A DNA stretch of 64,000 bases from Acanthornis magna. Its lineage: Eukaryota; Chordata; Aves; Passeriformes; Acanthizidae. Location of the stretch: positions 15,590,501 to 15,654,500 of the forward strand of contig JAWUZG010000051.1 in the NCBI GenBank assembly GCA_036785705.1, given 5' to 3'. The position numbers were made by a program, and so were the translations under genes. The notes beneath the pieces were generated by a model. That model saw nothing but the letters and a program-made list of their open reading frames with translations, made no database searches and was not told the origin of the DNA. The stretch's first letter is position 1, and each line of letters starts with the position of its first letter. Shown one piece after another: positions 33,965 to 43,900 of the stretch.

Positions 33965-35449
33965 CTATGCGGTTTCCCCTTTAAACGCTTTCATGTCTTT
34001 GGCGCGTTTTGGGCAATTCCTTTTTAAATGCCCGGGGGCACCACAGTAATGACAGTTGAACTTCGCCACATGCCTTGCCGGTTTCTCTGTTGTTCCCTCA
34101 GAAGTCCCTGATTGTTTTGCCGAGTTCTGTCCCCACTCCTTCTCTTTCTGGGTTCCTGCACTTCTGTTTAAGAACTCTGCTTCTCTCATAGTGGCAACCA
34201 TGATTTTTGCTTTGGCTTTTGCTTTTTCCTCATCCCTTCGGACATACACCTTTTGAGCTTCTTTTAGTAATTCCTGTAAGCCCATGTCCTGTCAGTCTTC
34301 TAATTTTTCTAACTTCCTCCGAATGTCTGGCCAGGAATGAGTAACAAAATTTACTTTAAGTACTGCCTGTCCCACTGCACTAGATGGGTCGACACCAGAA
34401 TATTGTTGCATTGTTTTTCTAAGCCTTTCTAACCACTCAGTGGGGGTCTCGTCCTTCCCCTGTCTGCTATCAAATGCTCGTGTTGCATTCTGTCCTCTTG
34501 GGGCTGCCTCTTTTATTCCACTTAGAATTAGGTTTTGAAAATCAGCCATGTTCTGTCTACCCTGAGGCTGATTCTGGTCCCACTGGGAACTCTGGAGGGG
34601 CATTTTCTGATCAGCGGGAACCCCTTGCTGATTTTCTCTTTCCCATATTCTCATTCCTGCTACCCTAATCATTTGTCGTTCTTCTGGGGTGAATATACCC
34701 ATAATAGACTGCACTTCCTCCCACGTGTATGTATTTGGCCTCAGAAATTGGTCAAACTGCTCTGCCAGACCCAAGGGATCTTCTAACAAGGCTTTCATCT
34801 CCTTTTTAAAACTTCTTATATCTGCAGAGTTTAATGGAACATTCACAAATCCAATTCCTCCCTGTGCCCCACCCAGAGGAACCTCCCTTAAAGGGAACAA
34901 CTTTCCCCCTTCCCTTTCTTCTATTATTCTTGAACGTGTAACTGGGCGACGTGGTGGGGGATTTTCTTCCCTATGCGGGGCTTCCTCTACCTGTGGCAGG
35001 GGTCCCCCCTGTGGCACAGCTTCCCCAATGTCGGGATTATAAGGTGGAGGGAGATGTTCTAAAGGATCCCATTTGCCTCCCCCCGACTTTGTTTTATCCT
35101 CTTCCACTTTCAGGATTGCTGTGGGTTTTATCTCTGGTCCTTTCCAACATGCAGCATATTCACATTCTTCTACATTATAAGGCGTCTTTCCATTAACATA
35201 TACATTTAATGCTTGGCATATCCAACCCTCACAGGAACCATATCTCGGCCAACGAAGATTATCAGATCTAATTTTTCTTTCTGCCCATACCATCATACAG
35301 AAGTTTACCATTTTAACTTTATCTTTTCCCTTAGTAATACTAGATTCATCCCAATACTTTATCATAACCCCCAGCGGGCTATCGGGTGGTATATTAGCCA
35401 ACACTTTCCTGTTTTTCCCAGGATTTTTCTTACTTGCTGCTTGTCCCAT
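33965..35449 (-). pseudogene. gag: ERV gag (matrix, capsid, nucleocapsid), one premature stop
   Basis: The gag frame starts at 35449 with MGQ (Gly2, a myristoylation-type N-terminus) and is open for 385 codons to a TGA at 34292-34294. It continues in the same frame from 34291 to the UAG at 33965-33967 (about 494 codons in all). Features in order: a PPPY late-domain motif about residue 135 in a proline-rich segment; a capsid region with an RQGKDETPTEWLERL block resembling the major homology region; a charged Lys/Glu-rich stretch; and one CCHC zinc knuckle (C-x2-C-x4-H-x4-C). A single knuckle and UAG-ended gag are typical of gammaretrovirus-like elements. The internal TGA separates capsid from nucleocapsid. 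Confidence 0.9.
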
Positions 35450-35899
35450 GCTGGTTTAACTTCTTACCCGTTACTACAACTCTTACACACCTTTATTAAT
35501 TTCCTATTTACTTCATCAAACAGTCCCCTTCAGATATGAGGACTGAACTACAAAGAAAGTTATTTCACAAGCTAATCACAAACCAGACAGAATCAAACCA
35601 CTAATAACCCTGAACTATCAATAAAACTACTAATAAACCTACACTGTTAAACCAAATGAACGGAACTCAACACAGAAAACACACACACACCAAAAAAAAA
35701 AAAAAAAAAAAAACCAAAAGGAAAAGTCCCAAAATTCCAATTAATTTGCACTACAAAGTCAAATCCTTCTGTTTGAGGTAATTTTTAGTCCTAACCAGAT
35801 TTCCTGGTGAACCATCCAGGAAAAGGCTCCCTTACCAAGGAATTCCACCCCTGTGGGTTTCAACTCCTAGAATTCCTACCAAGGCATTCCACTCTGCAA

Positions 35900-36031
35900 A
35901 ATTCCTGCCTGAGGGCTTCTACCAAGGTGTTCAAACTCCTGAGAATTCTTGCCTGAGGATTCCTACGAAGGTGTTCAAACTCCTAAGAATTCCTCTCTGA
36001 GGATTTCCATCAAGGTGTCCAAACCCCTAAG
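35900..36031. repeat. Three-copy 44-bp tandem repeat in the ERV leader
   Basis: Units 35900-35943, 35944-35987 and 35988-36031 have the same length and share the blocks AATTC, TGAGG, AAGGTGT and CAAAC. A more degenerate unit appears to the left (about 35820-35899). The array lies between the primer-binding site and the gag start on the proviral strand. Confidence 0.85.
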
Positions 36032-36201
36032 AAATCAGTTTTGGGTGACCATTCAGCTTATTTCTCTCGCTTCGCTCGGTCACTGGCCGCCCCTCTCGCG
36101 AGAGAACGGAACCGCAGTTAGAAGAGCTCCGCACTCGCTTCGCGGATCCGGCTGTCCGGTCCGCGTCTCATGCACACACCATTCACTCTTCCCCCTTCAC
36201 G

Positions 36202-36224
36202 CCCCCCCCCCCCCCCCCCCCCCC
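36202..36224. repeat. 23-bp C homopolymer in the ERV leader
   Basis: An uninterrupted run of cytosines (G on the proviral strand). Its length is likely variable or error-prone in sequencing. Confidence 0.9.
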
Positions 36225-36464
36225 GAACTTACCAGGGTCCTCCTTTCTGGTTCGGGTCTTCGTACGTACAAGAATTAAGGGCAGTTCACCGCGGTTTTTC
36301 TCAAGGGGGCTGAGCTCAAAAAAAGGGAAAATTTTCTTTTGCCTTTGTTCCACGATTTAGGACGTGTTTCCAGTAACTGCCTGCTAATGCCTGCTCCTCC
36401 TGGGCTACAGAATACTGTTAGAGGCGTCCCTCTTCCCCAGCAGGAAAGCAGGTCTTAGCGGAGC

Positions 36465-36482
36465 ATCACACCGGGGTCACCA
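36465..36482 (-). other. ERV primer-binding site, tRNA-Trp-like
   Basis: On the minus strand, TGGTGACCCCGGTGTGAT begins two bases inside the internal end of the 5' LTR. It matches the complement of the 3' end of vertebrate tRNA-Trp at 16 of 18 positions. Confidence 0.75.
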
Positions 36483-36484
36483 AT

Positions 36485-37130
36485 TGTTATAAATGAATTC
36501 AGGGGCCGAAATTTTAACTGTATAATATTGAGTATTTATTAATAGAGCAAAGGCAAAACAGCGCTGGGTGCTTAGCAATTTTGCCAGAGGCACACCCATC
36601 CATTGTACAGTGAGCTTAAGTACTTTCTTTAACTGTTACATATCCATTAAGCCTCGAAGGTGATTTACACTTCACTCAACTCCCCCCTCCGATCCTTGCC
36701 CCCTTCTGCCAGCGAAGGCGCCTGTCTTGGAGTTTCGGACCCTCTGGATTGTCTCAGAACTGAAGGCTGAAATCCTCCCGTCTATGTTTCCTCAGTTCCA
36801 ACTTAATTTGTAGGTGACAGTTCCTTTTGGGAGGTGTGAGTCAAGATAACAGACTTCCTGGGATGCCGGCAGTTATCTTCTTTGTTTCTTTAGGATGTCT
36901 TGATCCCTGGCTCTGTGTTTTATCAACTTAAAAGACATTTATTACCATGTATTTATTATTACATTTTCTAGCATATTACAACTATCTCGAAGTTACAATT
37001 TACCCTAACCTTGTTTCTACTTAATTATATTTTATCTTAACATTATTTTTTTTTATACAGTACACATCACTTGTAAATGTTAAATTCATATATGTGAAAG
37101 CCAACATTTATCATTCACTCATTTATCACA
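36485..37130 (-). repeat. ERV 5' LTR
   Basis: The 646-bp proviral 5' LTR has TG/CA ends, a TATA-like signal (plus about 37050-37056) and AATAAA (plus TTTATT at 36535-36540). It nearly equals 30379-31023. The CTAGA duplication follows at 37131-37135. Confidence 0.93.
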
Positions 37131-37480
37131 CTAGAGAAGGCTCTGTGGAGACCTCCCAGCACGCTTCCAGTATCTGAAGGGGGCTACTGGGAAGCCGGAG
37201 AGGGACTCTTGGTCACTGTAGTGATTGGACAAGAAGTAAATTGAAAGAGCGTAAATTTAGGAAGGAATTTTTTACTGTGAGGGTGGTGAGGCACTGGCAC
37301 CGGTTGCCCAAGGAGGCTGTGGATGCCACAACCCTGGCAACGGTCAAGGCCAAGTTGGATGGCGCTTTGAGCAATCTGCTCCAGTGGGAGGTGTCTCTGC
37401 CCTTGGCAGCGGGGTTGGGACTAGACTATCTTTAAGGTCTCCTCTAACCCTTGGCATTCCACGATTCTGTGGAAACACGG
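37131..37480 (+). mobile_element. CR1 LINE, right part (3' end)
   Basis: This is the continuation of the 30228-30378 fragment after the ERV. It includes GAAGGAATTTTTTACTGTGAGGG-like sequence, GGCACTGGCACCGGTTGCCC, and the CR1 3' terminal CATTCCACGATTCTGTGG block near 37455-37475. It ends directly against the METTL16 CpG island. Confidence 0.85.
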
Positions 37481-37484
37481 TGGT

Positions 37485-37930
37485 CACTTCTCCGCCTCAG
37501 CAGCGGCACCTCCCTCGCCCCGGCGGCTGCCGACGGTCCGAGCGGGGCGGCGCGCGGCTGCTCATCCCCCTCCGCCCGCCGCGCCTTGGTACGGCCCGCG
37601 GGGCCGCGGTGCGCGCTGGGAGCGGGCCCGGCCGGCGCGCGGGGGTGCGGCCGTGGTCGCGCGCCGCGCTCCCGCCGCTAAGGGCACATCCCATCCCATC
37701 CCATCCCGGCCCGGCCCGGCCCGCCATGGCCCTCAACAAGTCCATGCATGCCCGCAACCGCTACAAGGACAAGCCGCCCGACTTCGCCTACCTGGCCGGC
37801 AAATACCCCGAGTTCCAGCAGCACGTGCAGACCACCCTGGCGGGCAGGGTGAGGTACGGCCGGGGCGGGATGGGGCGGGATGGGACGGGTGGGTGCCCCT
37901 GTGTGGCCGCCCTCAGGCGCCGGTGAAAGC
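37485..37930. promoter_or_regulatory. CpG island / METTL16 promoter
   Basis: A compact CpG-dense block starts within a few bases of the CR1 3' end and covers METTL16 exon 1 and the short first intron. Repeated CCCATC and CCCGGC units lie just upstream of the start codon at 37726. No TATA box is evident. Confidence 0.65.
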
Positions 37931-40900
37931 TCTGCTTGTCCCTTTCAGCCTGAATTTCAAGGATCCCGAGGCGGTGAGGGCTCTGACGTGCACCCTCCTG
38001 AAGGAGGATTTCGGGCTAACGATCGACATCCCCGTGGAAAGGCTCATTCCTACCGTCCCCTTGAGGCTGAACTACATCCACTGGGTGGAGGATCTCATCG
38101 GCCACCAGGATGCTGAGAAGCAAACCCTGAGGCGAGGCATTGACATAGGTACTTGGCAAAGCTAAATCTCTAGTTCCTTATTTACCATCAGCGACAGTAG
38201 CAGATACAATTTTTTGCACATCCACAGAAAAAGGTGAAGTTTGAGACACAGAGAGATCTGACCTGTGCTCGCTGTGGTGAAAGGCAGTCTGAGCTCCACA
38301 GGTGTTTCTTTTGCCTTCTGGGTGGGCAGGATTTCTCTGCACAAACACAAGAACAGCCATGGCAGGCAATTATTTGGCTTTTTGGGGCCTTGAACTTGCT
38401 TGAGTGCAGCTTTGTGTGATACACAAAATTTACGCTGCTAGAAATGCAGGCAAAAATGTAGTTCTAAAAGAATGTTTAAAAAGTGTTACTTCTCAGTGTT
38501 CTAACTAGCAAATTATGTTTTGTTGCTAATTTATTAATTTTGCTTTTGGGTGTCTGCACCAGAGAGTTTGTGAGTTGCATAGCAATATTTTTTAGTGTTC
38601 CACTTAATAACATTTTTTTCTGTTTTAGGTTTGTTTGGCAGGTCCTTTTCAAACTTTGATTTTTATTTTAATTTATTTCAATGTAGCTATTTAAATGAGC
38701 TAAATTGTAAAAGAGGCTTAATTAGAAACCAGGGTAAATGCTAACAGAGCTGTATTTAGGTTGTAGATGGTAAAAGATTTCCTGTTTATTGTTGAAAACA
38801 GAATGTCTTTTAAGCTGGACTAAGCATCAGCAGATGGATGATATTGTCCAGTAAAGTTATTCAGTTCCAGTCTGGATTATTAGTATTATTGGGTAATATC
38901 AAGACCATATCTAGATTAGCCAGCAGATTATTGTAAACAGTTGGTAGAGATAAATTCAGTGTGAGTTTATAAGATGCACACTGATGCACATAATTTAGTT
39001 TTCATTAGATACTAAAAAAAAAGGCTCTGTAGGAGCTTCCACATACAAATAATGAAATTGCCATTTGGATTCCAAATATTTGGTTATTCTTGATGAATTA
39101 ATTAGAAGACACCAGTGATACTGCATTTGAGTTTCGTTCACAACTTTTATTTTGCCAATAGAATCTTCCTTAAAATTTCAAAGGCTTGATTTCAAAGACT
39201 GTTTTGTGCTGAAGAAAACTTATTATAAAATTGAGAGAAGCTGGAATTTCCTTTCTAACCTGTTTTAATGCTTGATATTAAAACTTTAAAGTTACTGACT
39301 TCCTCAAAGCTGGGGTTCAATAATCTCTTTCTGTGCCAGATTTTACGTTTCTATTTATTTCATATTTGCTATAATGACTTTTTGTAATGGAACTTTTTGT
39401 TCTTCTGAAATGTACCAACTTGTGTTTTTAGCTGGAGTTGTGCTGCATACCAGGTTTGTATCATCACATGATGTCTGCAGCTGCTTTCCTCTGTAACAAA
39501 TTTCTTAGCCAGCTTCTACGCATTTGATACTAATTTTCATTTTTGAAAATTATTTCTATGAACTTCATCACGGTAAGTGGCTGGGTAGAAGAGACAGATC
39601 TTTCATGTCCTCCACATACTGCAAAATCTTCAGTTTGAATTTGCATGAGCTTTGATGTTCCAGCTTTGGAAAAGCAGTAAATCATCCAAGAGGGATGTTA
39701 CAGAAATGCTGGAAATAACTCCTTGCTGTTGTGTTCTGACAGATGTAGTTACTGATGTTTCAATAAGTCAATATAACAGATTCTCAATATACATCTAAAT
39801 TCAAGTTTTGTGGTGGTGGGATTTCTTTCCCTTCTCTTGTGTCCATTTGCTTTAATCCTAAATTTGGTTGTCATTGAGAGTTTGATTACCTAGATATACC
39901 GTAATTATTTTGTGCTAGCATCCTTCTCTTTTTTACCAAGTTTTTATCTGTCTGTCTATCTTTTTGGATATCTTAATTGACACTTAGGTTTCTTTGATAG
40001 TTTTGGGCATTAGAGAAAGACAGTTTGGTGGAAGAGAATTTTTTTTGTGGTTGCTGTATGGGTCAAAGTAAATTACTTGTGATAATAGAAAAATGCAGGA
40101 GAGAAATTTATTTGTGGTAGGGTTTTTGTTTTACTAAAACCAGAATGCATTTGGCTTTCTGTATATAAATTAACTGCTGTCATAACGAGGAAAAATCTTT
40201 ACATGAAGTTGATAGTTTACTAGAAAATTTATTACAGATTATTGCATACTTAATTTTGCTAAAAGTGCATATTTGACAATGCTATTTTTCAAATTATGAA
40301 AATAAAGTTCACTAAAGAATTGAGTAGTAGATGATCAGTAATCAGCATTTTCATGAAGTTAGTTCTTTTTGGTCTTCTTAGTACATAGTTAACAGTCACA
40401 TTGTGTATAACACCAGAGACTTATTATGCCTTTTTTGTGGATTTTCACTTCTGCAGGGACAGGGGCATCTTGTATATACCCATTACTTGGAGCAACTTTG
40501 AATGGCTGGTATTTCCTTGCCACGGAAGTGGATGACATGTGCTTCAATTATGCCAAGAAGAATGTGGAACAGAATAACTTGTCTGATCTTATAAAAGGTA
40601 CGATGTAATAAGGTATTTAGTAGCATACAAATGTTGTGACATATTTTTGCCATGTTCCGTGGCATATCAGAACGTGTATTCCTTCCACAAACACATGCTC
40701 AATTGTTTTTACTGGAGCAGAGTATTTACTAAGGTCCATGTATGCTTAAGCCAAAAAGCTGCCTTGTCTAGCATGGGATGTATGGATAGAGAAATATTCT
40801 TCCTTATGAAAATCTGAAAGTTAAACTTCACCCTGGGGTGTTTTTATCTCTGTATTCCTTGTCTGTTACTGAAATATTTCTTAGCGTTTGTGCTGTTTAT

Positions 40901-43900
40901 GCTGGTAGGACACCTGGAGTGCTCCCCTTGGATAACTGCATGACACTGCCACAAAGGTGTATCTTGTACAGAGTTCTTTGTCCTCACTTTTTGAATGAAG
41001 TCCTGGCACTGCCTATGGTAGCAGCAGCATTTTGCCAGATTTGGTCTGGTTAATGAGCTTGGAAAATTTTCTGTAGGAACTAGTGTACTAAAAAGCAGGC
41101 CCATTTATGAACTCTGAATAAAAACTTTTGGAAGCATCCTTTTGAACATGTCTTAGTCTGTCATCCTTGTCAGTCTTGACGATCCAGAACTTGATGTGGA
41201 CAACAATGAGAGTTTTCTGTTACTGCTGGAATCCATTATAGGATTTTTAGTGGTGTGATGATGTTTCAATATACTTGAAAAGCAGCTGGCAAAGGAACAC
41301 ATCTCATGTGAAACTTTAGTGCCTGTAGTTGGAAGGGCTTAAAGTACATTTGTGGTTGTATTGGAGAACTTGATATAACTCAGGCAGTCCCTGCTGTTTT
41401 AAACAGATTCATGCTGTTTTACTGCTGTGTATAAATGTACAGGCTGTTTGTGTGCTAATCCTTAACCTGAAATCTTTATATGCATGGTGATATTTGTTAC
41501 ATCTCTTTAAGTAGAAAGCATTGTTTAGAAAGTACAGGGTTTATACAATGTATAATGTAAATAGCATGTTAAATAAAATACAAAGTTCCTTACTGACCAA
41601 ATTCTTTTTTTCTAATAGTGGTTAAGGTACCACAGAAGACTCTTCTAATGGATGCACTGAAAGAAGAATCTGAGATAATTTATGATTTCTGCATGTGCAA
41701 CCCCCCCTTTTTTGCCAACCAGTTGGAAGCGAAAGTAAGTTAACAAACTGCATGAGGCATGTATTTCAGCAGTCAGTGGGAAGGTAGCAACAATTTAACC
41801 TCTTGACTTGGGAAAAGGTTGAGTGGAAAATCCCAAATCATGAAGAAATAGCATTTAAATCTTCTCCCTCCTCACCCCCTAACCCCTAAAGGAGCTTGGA
41901 ACACTTAACTGTTGCCTTCCTAAAGTGGAAGATGAGCTGTAGCATTCTTTCACAAGTTCTTAGAAAATTAGTTTGTAAAAGTAGACAGCTAGTAAATCTG
42001 AAATCAGGTGCCTTCTGCATAACAGTGGGACAGAGGAATTAGTTCCTGGAATTTTGCTTAACTTTATTTTTTGTTTCCTTAGTGATATAGACAGTATCAT
42101 ACAGGTCTTGCAATACCCACTGAATCTAGTCAGAAATGTGTAATATAGGGCAGTAAAAAACCCTAAGATTTAATTACACACTATAGATTGTAATTGCATA
42201 GATGCACTTAATCAGCATATCTTAGATGCATTGGAACCACATATTTCATATTAGCAGGATCCTGATGTGTGACAAGTAGGCTGCCTGGGTTTGAGATTGT
42301 AGGGAATTCACTCAGTAATGCTTATTTGGAATGCATCTTTGTCTATTATCCATGGTTCTGGTGGGGGGAGGATAAGTAGAGGTGGTGTTGCTTGCTACCC
42401 ACTAAAGACTGAGATAGGAGCAGTGTACAAAGCAGCATAACATTCCATTAAATGTTCCTGTCAAAGGTTTTTGTTTTTTAATTCAGGGAGTTAATTCTCG
42501 AAATCCACGGCGTCCCCCTCCCAGTTCTGTAAATACAGGAGGGATCACGGAAATCATGGCTGAGGGAGGAGAACTAGAATTTGTCAAAAGAATTATTCAT
42601 GATAGTCTCCAACTTAAAAAGAGGTTACGGTGAGTGTTTTGCTCCAGTTAAAAAAACTCAAACTAACACGTTTTATCTTCATCCTTGGTAGAAGTCATGC
42701 AAAAATGTTATTTTTAGTAGCTATGGTCCAGTGATACCTGCTTGGTTTGTTTGATGATGCTTACATATCAAGTTGTTCCTGAGCAGCAATTAGAACTTAT
42801 TGCTGGAGGTAATAAAGGCAGAAGACAAAAAAAGCCTGTACTAGTGACAAGCTTGCAGCAAAATTAGCACATGTACCTGATAAAGACAGCTCAAGGTTCA
42901 GTCTTAAGGGCTTTTGGGATGCAAGAGGTTTTATGATGCTGCCTAGTTATCTGTTGATTACCTAAAAATTTCCATCTTTTCCCGGCTGAATTTTGATAAC
43001 TTGCAGCTTTGCCTGCTAAAGGACACTGTGGTACTGAATGCTGTCTTGGGTGAACATAAGCTGCAATGAAAAACGTAGCGAGGCTTTCTTTGGAACAACA
43101 TAAGCAGATGGCACATCTTCAGTTTTCTGACTGTAAGGCTTTCATTCCCCCAGTGTTGAACAAAACTGTCCTTTTATAACTGGGAATTCTAATTTTTTTA
43201 CTTCAATACGTTATATGTATATTAATAAGCTTTTTTTGATCCAGTCATCAAAAAATATGGAAGATGGGGTTGTAGAGGTCAAATAATAATTTAGATGAAG
43301 AACAGAGCTTCATCTAGAGTAATGTTTGGAGATACTGAAGATGTGGAGCTGGGTGGTAGGGTAAGCTTCACCAGAAGCGGGAAAATAACTTTCTTTCTTT
43401 TTTTTTTTGCCTGATTGTTTCCTCATGAAATGTGGGTTATGTGATGGAAACCTGGATAAGATTTGAGTGAGCAGAAGTGGTAGTCGGTGTGTCTGCTTCT
43501 GAGCACAATTACTTGCCAGTAGTTGGTTATTCCTTTTTATTCTGATACATTCTCCAAAGAAAGTAGAGAAGTTGAAGCAGATTCTTGTAAGGTGTAACAT
43601 CTTTCACATAACTGAAGTCACTCTTTGAACCAAGATTCTTGGTTGTTAAGGTGCTGTTTCAGTAATAGGCTTAATGGGTTTCCTAAAAGCTCAGGAAGAT
43701 TTTCCTGTCCGGTCTGTCTTTGGACCTTTTGTTCTGAATTTTGTTATACTATGTCCTAGTCACTCTATTCAAGTGTGATTTTAAATCTGTTGTTCTTGCA
43801 GCTTTCTGATCCAAGAAGTTTTTACTGGTAGTTGCCATTTTCAGGTGATCTCTATTTGTAAAACACCTTTTTATGTGTGCTTTGCAGATGGTATAGTTGC

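Larger units (their letters stand above)
30379..37130 (-). mobile_element. Endogenous retrovirus with two LTRs, gammaretrovirus-like (ERV1)
   Basis: This 6.75-kb proviral insertion lies on the minus strand. The LTRs are 30379-31023 (3') and 36485-37130 (5'), flanked by the direct repeat CTAGA (30374-30378 and 37131-37135). By eye the LTRs differ at five substitutions plus two homopolymer-length changes, so the insertion is fairly recent. Read 5' to 3' on the minus strand: 5' LTR, tRNA-Trp-like primer site, leader with a 44-bp tandem repeat, gag, UAG, protease, partial RT, a Cys-rich ORF, env remnants, polypurine tract, 3' LTR. A single zinc knuckle, an in-frame UAG between gag and protease, and the RT motifs point to the gammaretrovirus-like class. 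It is defective: there is a premature stop in gag, a frameshift between protease and RT, and the rest of pol and most of env are missing. Confidence 0.93.

Noticed and set aside
34292..34294. Internal gag TGA as a programmed or selenocysteine codon
   Set aside because: No supporting structure is evident and other lesions exist in the same element, so simple decay is more likely.
35900..36031. CRISPR-like array
   Set aside because: The repeats are directly adjacent without spacers and lie in a eukaryotic proviral leader.
30379..37130. Alpharetrovirus assignment based on the tRNA-Trp primer site
   Set aside because: A single zinc knuckle, UAG gag-pro junction and RT motifs are gammaretrovirus-like; the primer site alone is weak evidence.
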